Below are positions 33,630 through 45,913 of a stretch of 64,000 nt of DNA, piece after piece. Under the pieces are notes generated by a model that was given only the letters and a program-made list of their open reading frames with translations, was not told the DNA's origin and did not search any database. Where the stretch lies: NCBI GenBank assembly GCA_022113835.1, contig JAILWY010000004.1, positions 8,993,501-9,057,500 of the forward strand. The letters run 5' to 3'. Position numbers and translations under genes: made by a program. Numbering within the stretch: position 1 is the stretch's first letter; the number at the start of each line of letters is the position of its first letter. This DNA is from Atopsyche davidsoni. Taxonomy: Eukaryota > Arthropoda > Insecta > Trichoptera > Hydrobiosidae.

Positions 33630-36285
33630 CGACATAATAAATTTTAATATAAAAATAATAAAAAAACATTTCAAATAAATAGTTTGTGTTTTAACTATAG
33701 ACAAAGTTTTTTTTTTACAATTTTTAAAAATTATTAGGAAAATTGGTTTTGTATTAAATAATTTCATTTTTTACGTTTATTGATTACACGTAGATTTTTA
33801 AATCAATATTTTGTATAAACTATATTGATGAGCTGCCATAGCGCTAGTGAATAAATACATCACTTTAGTTTATATATATAGCGTGTAATGCAGTATTTAT
33901 ACAGTGTGCATTATAGAACGGTATTTCAAAGGTGTTTCATTTATAACCATTTTCGCTCGAAATTGCTTTCACTGCATTATGCACGCTGAGATGTGCTTAT
34001 ATTTTTCTAGTGATTAATGAATCGATCTGGACGCTGCACTTTTACAAAGAGCTCCATACATCCTGGCTCTCAAAGCGCGGGACTGCAGGCTTTACTTAAC
34101 GTCCGCAGCTCGTAAAGCGAGATCGGGTATAATTCTTTCCCAGAAAGTCTTCGAAAATGGAGGTCCTGGCAAAAATGCCAGCAGCACCAATAAAGACGCT
34201 GAGAAATCTACTTGTCGCGGACAACTCTATTATGCAACTCAACATGGGAATTAAATTTCCGATTTAAACGAATAAAAAAAACCATAGTCACCTGACAACG
34301 ATCCAAAAATACGTGTTGGATTAAATTCTTTAAGTAAGCGATTCATAATATTTTTTGCATTAAATAAATCATTTTATTCATTTTACTGAAACATAAACAA
34401 CAAGTCGTGCTACTGATTTATTTTCAGCGCACTATAATTTGAGATGTGGTGGCACAGAATATAAAACGTGTATTTTTTCATTTTATAATTCCACAGGTTT
34501 ATCTGTTGAGTCAAAGTCATTACAGTAGTTTTAAATGAAATGAGCGTTATAATAATATACATGCAATTTTGTGTATTTTTGTTTACAGTGCTTGATACGA
34601 CGTTTAAAATAATTTAACTGAAAATACATCAAGTATTCCTTATAACTAACGATATGGAATATGAAGCCGACAATATTCAGGTAGCAGTGAGCACATCTTC
34701 ATAGTTTTTTTTACTACGATTGTTACATGATGTAATTACTATCTACGTCAGACTTTAGGAGATAAATAATAATATCGCCTGTAAATATATAAGAAAACAA
34801 AATTTTACATATTTAAAAATTGATATTTTCGCTGGTTTAATATCAACAGGTATCTCTAAAGTATGACAGAAATGTCATTAAAATGAATGAGTCTTTAATA
34901 CATTTTTTAAGCAATTAGTATTTAAGTTGCTAATATCTTTTTGTTTGAGAAAGTTTGAGTACGAATTTTAATTCAGGGAAAACCGTATAGTCGTTATTAC
35001 AAAAATAAAGCTAATGAGTAACGAGTGTAGAGGCAGTGAGCTCAAATTCTCAACAAACAGTGGTAACCATTGTTTACGAAAAGCTTAGTAAATTACGTGA
35101 AGCTCTTATTGTTATCATGTAAAACACCCCACGAGTATATTGTGTAAACTTTATTTATTCATTTGAATATTTAATACGCACTATTTCTCAGCGGGAGTTC
35201 CGCCACGATCGATACCGGCGCGAGCCCAAACAAAGGCCATTATTGCAACATTCAAATCCGAGGAAGTGAGCAGAAGTCAGCTTGACAGAATGTCAAACAT
35301 TCAGATGAAGAAATCAATCTAATTTCACGGCTGTCCAGGCCATTGCCAGTGAAGCATCTCCAGCGCATTGTCTGGTCGGCTCCAGGGGGCACCTTATCGC
35401 GGAGCCAGGACAAAGCCCTGCCTGTGTTGCGACAACTCTCCAACTATCTGACGGATCTTCGCATCTCCAGAGTGGCACGCACGCCGTGCCAGCAAGCAAA
35501 CAGCCAAGGGCATTCTTTAAATTATCAAGTAAACCTGGTGCTTACGTTTAAGCCATCTGAAAATCATGCAAGTAGTGCTCGTTACCTAGATCCAAGCGCA
35601 CCGCTCCGATGTTCAATACGTTGTATTGGTATTGGAGTATAATGCTGCACAATACTCAAGAACGATGTAAATCTAATAACAACATACTAACGCATTTAAA
35701 CTTGTTTGTATTAAAAAGTTTGAGCTGATGCACGTCGTAGTAATATATTCACAAGCTAAGCGCTATGAGCGATTATGACAATATCAAATTTTTAAATTTT
35801 ATACAACTACTGGTACTTGTTTTTTATCCGACCACCAAAATTTTTTAATGTACGTGTACTCGCAGAGATAAGAATCTATGATATGCAAATGCTTTGCAGA
35901 TTTCCATGACCGCTCGATTCGTTGGGTTAGGTTAGGTTAGGTACAAGTTTTTTGGTGGTCAACTACTTGTTAAAATGCTGTATTTGAGGCTTTTAAAATT
36001 GTTGACTATAACTTTATCCCTATAATGACATTTTCTATATAAAATAAAATGTGTATATAAATAATGTTATTTTCTGACAAAAATATTTTTTTTTTGTCAT
36101 TTTTATCACAAAAATGAAACTATGCACCGAGGCCTACTTTGCTCGTCTGTCCTCTAAAGTGACAAACAAACGCGAGAGTGCGGGCGAACACGTGCGCGCA
36201 AGGGAGAGGGGAGATAGTGTCAACGTTTCGCCGCATAAGTCACAGCCCATCATGGAGCGACAATCATCACATCTGGGGAAAATTA
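33630..36285. other. Intergenic DNA with two GC-richer islands
   Basis: 34025-34270 and 35180-35530 stand out from the AT-rich background. The second is the more striking, with open frames on both strands (35252-35443, 35314-35499 minus; 35343-35642 plus), none resembling a known protein or having clear splice sites. Three TTAGG-like units at about 35926-35940 are too few to call telomeric. Confidence 0.35.
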
Positions 36286-36500
36286 AAGCCAGCTTCACAC
36301 ACAGTGACACAACTGACAACCGAATGGTAACTAGCCCAACTTATACGTTATTTACTATAAAAAAAAACACATAATAATGGGACAATACTATCTGATTGAA
36401 AATCGGTTGCATATTATATCGTTGCTTGAGTGATTTAAGTAAATAAAACCAAAGTAACCATTTGGTGTTCAGTTGTGTCGCAACGTGTGTAGAGACCTTA
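36286..36500. mobile_element. MITE with long inverted termini (family M), longer copy
   Basis: GCCAGCTTCACACACAGTGA, continuing CACAACTGACAACCGAATGG, is inverted at the right end as CCATTTGGTGTTCAGTTGTG then TCGCAACGTGTGTAGAGACC. Termini of about 45 bp enclose AT-rich non-coding sequence. Confidence 0.65.
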
Positions 36501-37212
36501 AAATAAGTGTTGTGCACTATAATTTTATGTAACGGTGATATATGACAAACATGACACCTATTTTTCGGCACGAACGATATATTTACTCAATGACGTGCAT
36601 TAACTGAGGAGTCTCAACAAATAAAGGGAAGCCTCTTTATTTTTTCCATTTAAAATATCATAAATCACACGATTCACAAAATAAGATACAAACATTAGTT
36701 TTTGAAAAAAAAAAATTTTTGTTTTCGTAAAGCGTCGAAAAAATGAAAACATTGGTTATCTTTATAGTATATTTCATTTCAACATCAGAAATTTTATTAG
36801 AATGCTTATTACACTCGTAGCGATATTTTATATATAATTGATCGTGTGACTAACTTGAGTTTTTATATTAAATGAATATAACATGTTTTAGGTAACAAAA
36901 CAGTCCATTTTTTTCATCAATGAATATAACTTCAATAATAAGAAACAATTAGGCCAACACTAGAAATAGCATTACTAATTTAAAACGACATTATCATAAC
37001 TTTCACAAGTACGCCGTTTAATTCAAAAGAATCCCCGCTTTATTATCTCTGGAAAGAGATCAAATACGAATACCGCCCCGCCATTTGGCAAAAATTAAAT
37101 TAACAAATTCAACACGCGTAATAGAAATTAATAAGGGCGCACTTACACGGCCGGCAATCACGCCCCGAGCTTCATCCCCCTGGACTGACGGGGAGGGGGT
37201 GGAACCAGGACA
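36501..37212. other. AT-rich DNA leading to the satellite
   Basis: No gene was seen. A GC-richer patch (37065-37205) containing CATCCCCCTGGACTGACGGG directly abuts the satellite's left edge. The plus-strand frame at 37085-37486 is this patch running into the first satellite unit. Confidence 0.4.
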
Positions 37213-40025
37213 TATCCAACCTGAAAAATACGTCAAATACTCCGATATTAATGTAAAAATATTGTTATACAATAATTGCAAATCAGTCTTTGTTGTACAA
37301 ATTTTTTTATTTTTTATTAATAAAAATACAATTTTTATTATTTTATCCAACTTGAAATATGCGTTTCCGGTCTATGTGAGAAAGCGAAACCTTAAATATT
37401 TCGGAAACCTTGCAATGTATTATATTGCATTGAAATATTGTCGTACGAATAATGAAAATCTGACTTTGTTGTTTATATGTTATTAATCCAAAAATATACT
37501 ACTACTATCACTTTATCCGACATGAAAAATACGTCAAATACTTCGATATTAATGTAAAAATATTGATATACAATAATTGCAAATCAGTCTTTGTTGTACA
37601 AATTTTTTATTTTTTATTAATAAAAATACAATTTTTATTATTTTATCCAACATGAAATATGCGTTTCCGGTCTATGTGAGAAAGCGAAACCTTAAATATT
37701 TCGGAAATCTTGCAATGTATTATATTGCATTGAAATATTGCCGTACGAATAATGGAAATCTGACTTTGTTGTATATATGTTATTAATCCAAAAATATACT
37801 ACATCTATCACTTTATCCGACATGAAAAATACTTCGATATTAATGTAAAAAATATTGTTATACAATAATTGCAAATCAGTCTTTGTTGTACAAATTTTTT
37901 TATTTTTTATTAATAAAAATACAATTTTTATTATTTTATCCAACTTGAAATATGCGTTTCCGGTCTATGTGAGAAAGCGAAACCTTAAATATTTCGGAAA
38001 TCTTGCAATGTATTATATTGCATTGAAATATTGCCGTACGAATAATGAAAATCTGACATTGTTGTTTATATGTTATTAATCCAAAAATATACTACATCTA
38101 TCACTTTATCCGACATGAAAAATACGTCAAATACTTCGATATTAATGTAAAAATATTGTTATACAATAATTGCAAATCAGTCTTTGTTGTACAAATTTTT
38201 TTATTTTTTATTAATAAAAATACAATTTTTATTATTTTATCCAACTTGAAATATGCGTTTCCGGTCTATGTGAGAAAGCGAAACCTTAAATATTTCGGAA
38301 ATCTTGCAATGTATTATATTGCATTGAAATATTGCCGTACGAATAATGAAAATCTGACATTGTTGTTTATATGTTATTAATCCAAAAATATACTACATCT
38401 ATCACTTTATCCGACATGAAAAATACGTCAAATACTTCGATATTAATGTAAAAATATTGTTATACAATAATTGCAAATCAGTCTTTGTTGTACAATTTTT
38501 TTATTTTTTATTAATAAATATACAAATTTTTATTATTTTATCCAACTTGAAATATGCGTTTCCGGTCTATGTGAGAAAGCGAAACCTTAAATATTTCGGA
38601 AACCTTGCAATGTATTATATTGCATTGAAATATTGTCGTACGAATAATGAAAATCTGACTTTGTTGTTTATATGTTATTAATCCAAAAATATACTACATC
38701 TATCACTTTATCCGAAATGAAAAATACGTCAAATACTCCGATATTAATGTAAAAATATTGTTATACAATAATTGCAAATCAGTCTTTGTTGTACAATTTT
38801 TTTTATTTTTTATTAATAAAAATACAATTTTTATTATTTTATCCAACTTGAAATATGCGTTTCCGGTCTATGTGAGAAAGCGAAACCTTAAATATTTCGG
38901 AAATCTTGCAATGTATTATATTGCATTGAAATATTGCCGTACGAATAATGGAAATCTGACTTTGTTGTATATATGTTATTAATCCAAAAATATACTACAT
39001 CTATCACTTTATCCGACATGAAAAATACGTCAAATACTCCGATATTAATGTAAAAATATTGTTATACAATAATTGCAAATCAGTCTTTGTTGTACAAATT
39101 TTTTTATTTTTTATTAATAAAAATACAATTTTTATTATTTTATCCAACTTGAAATATGCGTTTCCGGTCTATGTGAGAAAGCGAAACCTTAAATATTTCG
39201 GAAACCTTGCAATGTATTATATTGCATTGAAATATTGCCGTACGAATAATGGAAATCTGACTTTGTTGTATATATGTTATTAATCCAAAAATATACTACA
39301 TCTATCACTTTATCCGACATGAAAAATACTTCGATATTAATGTAAAAATATTGTTATACAATAAATGCAATCAACTTTTGATGTATATAATAAATATTAT
39401 TTATTAATAAATATACAATTTTTTATTATTTTATCCAACTTGAAAAATGCGTTTCCGGTCTATGTGAAAATGTGAAACGTCAAATATTTTTATATTTCGG
39501 AAACCTTGAAATGTATTATTATTACATAATAAACATGTGATATTTTATTGCATTAAAAAATATTGTTGTACGAATAATGAAAATCTGACTTTGTTGTAAA
39601 TATGTTATTTATTAAAAAATAAACTACATCAATCGATGTATCTTAGCTGAAAAACACTACGATATGAATGTAGAAATATCGTTGTATGATAAATGCAAAC
39701 CGGTGTACGTTGTACAAAATAAATATTATTTATTAATTCATATACAATTTTTATTAATTTATCCATCATGAAAAATGCGTTCCCGGTCTATGTGAGAATG
39801 TGAAACGTCAAATACTTTGATATTTGGAAATCTTGCAATGTATTATTTTATACAAAATAAACATGTGATATTTTATCGCATTGTGCGAAAAATTAGAATT
39901 TGACTTTGTTGTATAAATTTTATTTCCTAAAAAATATACTTCATCTATCAATGCATCCAATTTAAAAATGAGTTCTCAATCCACGTGAGAAAGTGAAATG
40001 TCTAATACTTTGATATTTTGGAATG
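37213..40025. repeat. Satellite array, about 300-bp units made of two related halves
   Basis: An anchor in CAATAATTGC recurs at 37270, 37571, 37863, 38164, 38465, 38766, 39067 and (diverged) 39359, giving steps of 301 or 292 bp. A deletion of nine bases (GTCAAATAC) explains the 292-bp steps. Each unit has two alignable halves, one of about 130 bp beginning TTTATCCGACATG and one of about 170 bp beginning TTTATCCAACTTG. Both end in an AATATTGT...AAATC...CTTTGTTGT segment. Units 1-7 are nearly identical and 8-10 decay progressively to the right. Each unit contains a 74-codon frame, but 301 is not a multiple of three, so the frame is reset each time and is not evidence of a protein. Confidence 0.9.
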
Positions 40026-40871
40026 TTTAAGAAATATCGCCAAGAAAAAAGAGTTGCATTAATAGTATTTAATTAATATAAAAGGATATAATAGTATATA
40101 GTATTCATCCGCCACGATGATCTTGTTAATATTCAGTACAAATTACAGCTCGTACTTCTTTGAGACTAAAAAAACAAAGTTACGGACTTTGTGTTACTTT
40201 TGAAATTAATCGCAATACAGCACTGAGTTTGTCGCTATATATTTCCTGGAGCGAGTTAAAAATAACCCAAAAAAAAACGGCACTAAAATATTAAATATAG
40301 TAAGTCATAATAATATATTTATATAACATATTTTACTATGCTTAAGTAGTGAACAATGTAAATACATTTGAACGCTTAATGTTTATTAATTTCTCAGATA
40401 GTGTACTGTCGTAATTATAGAGTGTGGTGGGAAGCTCAAAATACTATACAAGCATACTACTGTATTAACAGATTTAAATCACAGCCGACTTCAAATAATG
40501 CTTAAAAATTTTAAACCAATCTAGGAGTGAAATACAACGAAAGACCAGAGCGCAGTCCCCAGGGTAATGAAGAAGAGGAATTCGGAGCAGAGCCCCATTA
40601 AGGCAGTCGGGGCCGCTCTGGAGGCTCTCCAGATAGCGATCGCCTTGCGGCTTCATCGCCCGAATTATGATTTCGGATTCCCTGCGTTTTTGTGTGATTG
40701 CATTTTTATTTTAATGTTCTCTTTTATAATTGAAGTATTTCATTTTGTCTGGGTCATTTGCCTCGGTGGAAGTCGTCAGCGTGGCAAATACCGGCCGCTT
40801 GGAATTCTAATATTATTTTCAGTGCGCTGAAATTTGGGCGAGCTTCGAGCGAGAGTTTGCTGATTTATATA
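40026..40871. other. Intergenic DNA beside the Helitron
   Basis: AT-rich to about 40530, then a less AT-rich patch at 40545-40860 with short frames on both strands and no recognised protein. Confidence 0.4.
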
Positions 40872-41528
40872 TCTACTATAATAATAGCCATTGTGTGTGG
40901 GTGGGTGGGTGTGTGTGTATGTTTCATTTTTGGGTTCTCTATAGAATATCTTAAAAGATACAACACTGATTTTTTGCACGCAAGTTCAGTGAGATTTTCA
41001 AGACGATAGGATAATATTTTCATTCATAAATTAATTAAATAAAACTATCAAATATGCTTTATGTACGAATTATATGATTCTGTTGTTCACAGCGAGAATT
41101 TCAAATTTAGAATTTTTACAAAAAAACAAAATATGATGCTTCTAAGAAATTTCCAGTTTATGTCAGCTTGACACAAGTACCAATTTTATTTTTTAGTTGC
41201 GTTAGAAATTATTAATCACATCATTAATAACTTAAAATGCCTCCTAAAAAAATAACACCGTCTAAGCACAGCAAACGTAATTAAAAAAGAATAGCACAAT
41301 TGAACGTGATAAAGACTGCATCTAATAAAGAACAGTGCAGTGAAAGTGATTCGATGTTTGTGACACGAAATGTGATATTTCCTAGAATGGCTTTGCTTTC
41401 AAAATTAATATTCGGTTATTAAAAAAATATGTGTACAAAATATTCATCTAATTGTCAGCCAAACATATGTTCAAACACTATTGCATCGTTCATCGAATAC
41501 GTCATTTTATGACGGGCTACATTTCTAG
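40872..41528 (+). mobile_element. Non-autonomous Helitron, full length
   Basis: It starts TCTACTATAATAATAGCC after host A (40871) and ends CTAG (41525-41528) before host T. The hairpin CGTCAT TTT ATGACG lies about 10 nt upstream of CTAG. This is the complete set of Helitron signatures. Near 41240 ATGCCTCCTAAAAAAATAAC opens a short lysine-rich frame (MPPKKITPSKHSKRN, stop) that may be a vestige of a Helitron protein N-terminus. The minus-strand copy has lost that ATG. Confidence 0.8.
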
Positions 41529-43939
41529 TATAATATAATATCGCAAATATTTGCTGCTGGAAGTACATTTTTTATATTCATATATACGCTAAACACTATC
41601 GGATGAGCACTACCAAACTTATTATTACATACTTCTATTGGTTGTCAAGTATACATGACTTTGTCGTAAGTACGCAATTGATCACAACCGCGTCGTAGAC
41701 AAAGATAAAATTTGTACAATATTATAAATTTGCACGTATATTCTATATAAAAATATAAATGAAATTTCATGAATATCGCAGTATTCGCGTATGAAGTCCC
41801 CCTCGGAGAAGTCGTCAGCTAGCTTCCTCAATCTGAATCTCCCCGGAAAATAATATTGCATATTTGTCTCCCAGGCACCTTTAGCACCGGAAGTTCTCCA
41901 GGATCGGGTATTTCCTGGGTTATCCCCCGAGAGCTCAGACGTCTCCGTAGAAAGCTCAATTAATTGACCTCCAGCGCAACTCAATTTGTATGGCAGTCCT
42001 TCCCAGATCCTCTCGACACGTCACGGCCCTCGCCCTCCAGTAATTCGATTACTTGGACCGGAACTGTGCTGAAATGTCTTACATTTGACGCATTCTTATT
42101 AAGCACACATTCCATAAATCTAAAATAAACTAAGAAAAGCTTTAAAAAATATATATTGACAACTCAGAAATATCCACATATTATATATAAAAGATAGTAT
42201 TGGTTTATTCGATGTATACTTTTTAAAAAAAATATTTTTTTAAACGTGTTTTACAAGTAAAAATATCACATCGTTAAATTAAATTTAACAGTTGCATTTT
42301 TGTTAAGAATTTTTTCTTCAATTAAAAATGTAAATAAACTAGTAAACATATGAAAAAAGATGATCATCCAAAAAATTATAATTACATCAATATTTTATTC
42401 ATAATCCGTCAATGTTGACAAGCTTATGTTTTTAACTGAAGGAAGACTAATACAAAAAAATATATAACATTTGATATTCAAGGCGCATGGTTCTATTTAT
42501 GTATTTAATTTTTAAGTTTTTTCGTCATTAATTAATATATGTACACGGATTTAATACAAATATTGATGGGAAACTACGACGCATACAAACTCCCAAAAAT
42601 AAATGTATGGGATAAATTCACATAAGGAAAAAAAAACTGGTCTTTGAAGCTTTCATAAGCTTTCGTCATACCCAAAAAAGGGTGACTATAATAATTATTC
42701 ACGAAGCCTCATTCAGAAGGAAAAAAAATTACTTTTTATATAAATCATGTAAAAATAATATTTCCCGGCAACTAGAAAGATAAAAAAACCCTGAAAAATA
42801 TGACGATTAATAATCTTTGAAAAATAAATATAAAATATAATATTATCTAAAATATGATCGTATGATATATCACAAGGCGATTACGGGGGTTTCTTCGGTA
42901 TAATGGTTCTGTTTATTATCGATTCCATAACGGAGGGTATATTTTTGTGTAGAGATGGATGACGACGCTATATTGCCTTACCAAAATCAACTCTGCCTCA
43001 TCAATAAACCCTTAACGCCTACATACCCAAAGGGTAGTTTATGCTATTATTTTTTTAGATAAGAAAGAGCAAGCCTTATCTCTTGATAAAGAAATACAAC
43101 CCTTATTTTTATTATAAAAATGTAAGTAAAATATACAAAATGGAACTCTTTAATTAATTTTATCTCTAACCAAAATTTTTATTTAATATTTTGTCATACA
43201 TATTAACTTATCATGAAGGCAAATTTTTATCAAAATAACTTATAAAACCCCAAACATGACTTGTGACAAAATCTTATTAAAAATATTCTACTTGTGATTA
43301 AATATAAAAAAAGGCTTTTTAACAGTATTGACATAAAAATTGCAGGTTTTTTTTAGAAATTTACAGATGAACTGCGTAATGGAACTGTCAGAAAAGTAAA
43401 AAGACATTTCGGTGCGTCTTCCTGCGTATCACTTACACTCAAAAAAACTGACGCAAGCCAGTCAGTTTGATTTTTCCAAAGATACGATTCAAAAAAATTA
43501 CACCTTAAAAAAATATTCCGCGTGACTGAACATTCAGAAACTGTTTGATTTATAGTAAAAAGTATGAAATGTTAATATTTACTTATTCTTTTTCGAGTGT
43601 CTCTCCTAAGACGAGTCGGTGACCATCTTACTGAACATATGTTGTTCTTGGATAGTCTGAATAATTATCAACCTTCATTAATCATTATTTACAACTCGTA
43701 TAACAAAATTTTTGATCATAAATAATATTTATTTGTGATACATAAACATATCAATTGTACACAAATATATAAAAGGCATTTTTCATATTTAATTTATTAT
43801 AATATTAATAACAGATTTTGAGAATATTCTTTATTCCGCAATAAAACGAGATAAGATATAATTATTTTCTTATAGAAATATAGTATAACAATTTGCTAGT
43901 AAATTAAATGAAACGCAATTAATTAGATTTAAAGATATT
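41529..43939. other. Mostly AT-rich intergenic DNA, no gene seen
   Basis: A less AT-rich patch at 41790-42065 contains a minus-strand frame (41682-41984) with no recognised family. The small palindrome GAAGCTTTCATAAGCTTTC (about 42647) sits in plain AT-rich sequence. Confidence 0.4.
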
Positions 43940-44294
43940 CCTCCCCGCTCTCCCCATTCTGTTGCTTATGCATTACATCCATTCCGTACCCTGAGGGTGT
44001 GTAAAGGATCGGTAATGGAGTAGTGGACTTGGAATGATTGTGGAAGGGCGGGGGTCTTCTGCTATTGTTTATGTAGCTTTCTGCAGAAAGAGTATTAGAT
44101 CTAAACGCCAGAGCTTTGATAGGAAACGGTTATATAATGATGTTATTATCAGCGATACGCAGACTTTTCCTTTCAATATATAACTGCGGTGTATAAAGAA
44201 CTGGGGATCCACTGTAATATTTTCCCTAAGAAAACCATGAACACTGGCTCAGCCTAGTGAGATGGTCGCCAACCTCCTCTGGAAGAGGCAACCG
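43940..44294 (+). repeat. Family S repeat, near full length
   Basis: Collinear with 25778-26136: CTCCCCGCTCTCCCCATTCT, GTACCCTGAGGGTGTGTAAA, GGATCGGTAATGGAGTAGTG, CTGGGGATCCACTG, GAGATGGTCGCCAACCTCC. No coding frame is kept between copies. Confidence 0.7.
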
Positions 44295-44803
44295 AATAAA
44301 AAAAAGAATTGAAAGTAGTCTTATTGAATTTAAATAACCAAAAAATAATGTATTTTATTAGCGGTTATTAAATTATATCTAGAGGGAGACAACACTTGTA
44401 AAAAAATATCCCTTTTCTAAATCACGCTTTTGAATACTGTTAGCCTTTTTAACTGGGCCAATATAAACTCGGGTGGAAAGCCAAAGCAATAAATACAACG
44501 CAATAGAGGAGAACAACTTAAACACATCTCGGATAACTAACCAGAAAATCAGAGTCCAATAATGAAAGAAGAAAGTTAGCGAACGTCTGCGAGCCGCGGG
44601 GGCGCCTCGCGGGGCCGAGTTCCGGTTTATCTTCGGCAGTGTTTAATTGGAGTTGTTGTGTACGTGTCGGCGACTCTTCATTAGATATTAACTGAAAGGG
44701 GAGCCTGGGTGCCACTCGCTCAATCGATAGCAGTCTCTCGCCTCGTTTTATTTTCAACACTTATTATTTATATCATTCTGATCTATGCTTCTATTAAAAC
44801 GTA
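44295..44803. other. Intergenic DNA with a GC-richer patch
   Basis: 44540-44755 is less AT-rich (GCGAGCCGCGGGGGCGCCTC). The minus-strand frame at 44518-44760 follows it and resembles no known protein. Confidence 0.35.
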
Positions 44804-44952
44804 ATGGGTGTCCAAAAAGAGTATCGGGTATTAGTTTGTCAAGTAAAATAAAAACTAGTTGTTATCAAGTATTTTTTTTATTGATAATGATTAAGAACAT
44901 TTTTTTAAATATTGAAAATTGATTAAAGAAACTCTTAGAAAAATATATCAAC

Positions 44953-45028
44953 GTGATTTGTGCGGGATTCGAACCCACATCCCCTCGCTTACATGGCAGG
45001 TGCATTACCAACTATGCTAACCAATCAC
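44953..45028 (-). repeat. tRNA-like core of foldback copy 2, left unit
   Basis: Almost identical to the core at 45353-45428 in opposite orientation, with GGTTCGAATCCCGCACAAAT on the minus strand. Its A box is changed to TTAGCATAGTTGG. It is a repeat module and not a tRNA gene. Confidence 0.6.
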
Positions 45029-45352
45029 TAGTACTAGACAAGAATTTTTAATAATCATATCCTATAAATGAAACAATGTTCTTATTATGCCTAATTAAAT
45101 ATTGTGTGACTTGCAATACTAGACTTTCAACACAAAGTACTGAGTGAAGCATTTTAAATCCAATCTGGATATTAGTCTATTTAATTATGTCAATACACGT
45201 ACTTGTTAAATTTAATTATTGGTTTTTTGTGAAGACCATCTCACAGGAAGTACGATTTTACCTATACAGGTTTAATTGATTGATAATTAGGCATAATAAG
45301 AACATTGTTTCATTTATAGGATATGATTATTAAAAATTCTTGTCTAGTACTA

Positions 45353-45428
45353 GTGATTGGTTAGCAGAGTTGGTAATGCACCTGCCATGTAAGCGAGGGG
45401 ATGTGGGTTCGAATCCCGCACAAATCAC
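45353..45428 (+). repeat. tRNA-like core of foldback copy 2, right unit
   Basis: The best-preserved core. The acceptor GATTGGT pairs at 6 of 7 positions with ACAAATC. The A box is TTAGCAGAGTTGG. The anticodon loop CATGTAA gives TGT at the anticodon place, but has A in place of the universal T33. The T arm is GTGGG TTCGAAT CCCGC with a perfect B box GGTTCGAATCC. Internal Pol III boxes may still work. The U33 change and the duplicated foldback setting make a functional threonine tRNA unlikely. Confidence 0.6.
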
Positions 45429-45614
45429 GTTGATATATTTTTCTAAGAGTTTCTTTAATCAATTTTCAATATTTAAAAAAATGTTCTTAATCATTATCAA
45501 TCAATTAAACCTGTATAGGTAAAATCGTACTTCCTGTGAGATGGTCTTCACAAAAAAACCAATAATTAAATTTTTTTTATTGTTGATTATAATAATACAA
45601 AATGGAAAATTATT

Positions 45615-45848
45615 TTAAAAAGATGGTGTTATCAAAATAGTGACCGTTACACGCTGCTGGCACTCTTCTAATCTGGATCGAAGATTGCTGATAACACGCT
45701 GATACATTGCCCTCGATATTGCTGCCATTTCTGACGTCGGATTATTTTAATAAACCCTACTTTTAAGGTATTCCCATACGAAATAGTCAAGAGGGCTAAG
45801 GTCGGGACTTCTAGGAGGCCAGTTGATGTTTCATCTACGTGAAATGAC
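45615..45848 (-). pseudogene. Tc/IS630-like transposase C-terminal remnant
   Basis: The minus strand reads NINWPPRSPDLSPLDYFVW, then EYLKSRV, and further on RVISNLRSRLEECQQR before a stop at 45615-45617. The WPPRSPDLSPLDYF block holds the third acidic residue of the transposase triad (Asp) and is typical of a Tc/mariner-like group widespread in insects. Two in-frame stops and the missing N-terminal two thirds make it a pseudogene. Confidence 0.75.
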
Positions 45849-45913
45849 CTTATTAGGGAATAATTCGTTAGCAGCTTCAATTGATTGATTGGATACTCTT
45901 TTTGGACATCCTG

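Larger units (their letters stand above)
44884..45569. mobile_element. Double foldback element with two tRNA-like cores (copy 2)
   Basis: Flanked on both sides by ATTTTTTTTATTG (44871-44883 and 45570-45582). The left half (about 44884-45120) is the reverse complement of about 45260-45497. The right unit (45212-45569) also has its own 72-bp terminal inverted repeats containing ACCATCTCACAGGAAGTACG. A middle segment (about 45110-45200, with GTACTGAGTGAAGCATTTTA) is similar to that of the copy at 80-752, although the outer arms differ in sequence. No coding capacity was seen. Confidence 0.7.
44804..45913 (-). mobile_element. Tc-like transposon remnant, interrupted by a double foldback
   Basis: GGGTGTCCAAAAAGAGTATC at the left and the same word inverted at the right (ending near 45913) are terminal inverted repeats with TA outside. 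A transposase C-terminus lies inside at 45615-45848 on the minus strand, close to the 5' terminus, so most of the gene was deleted. A 686-bp foldback (44884-45569) with 13-bp target duplications is inserted in what remains. Confidence 0.7.

Noticed and set aside
35252..35642. Overlapping frames on both strands in a GC-richer island
   Set aside because: No recognised domain, no clear splice sites and mutually overlapping frames. More likely non-coding.
35926..35941. Three TTAGG units (GGTTAGGTTAGGTTAGG)
   Set aside because: TTAGG is the insect telomere repeat, but three units are expected by chance and from common GTTAGG-rich DNA. There is no array.
37085..37486. 133-codon frame on the plus strand
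   Set aside because: It is a GC-richer flank read into the first satellite unit. No protein family matches.
42640..42670. GAAGCTTTCATAAGCTTTCGTC palindromic motif
   Set aside because: A short local palindrome without the hammerhead box order and with no second copy seen in the window.
45353..45428. Possible functional tRNA-Thr (TGT) gene
   Set aside because: Good acceptor and T arm, but position 33 is A, the D and anticodon stems have mismatches, and an inverted copy sits in the same foldback. It is a repeat module.
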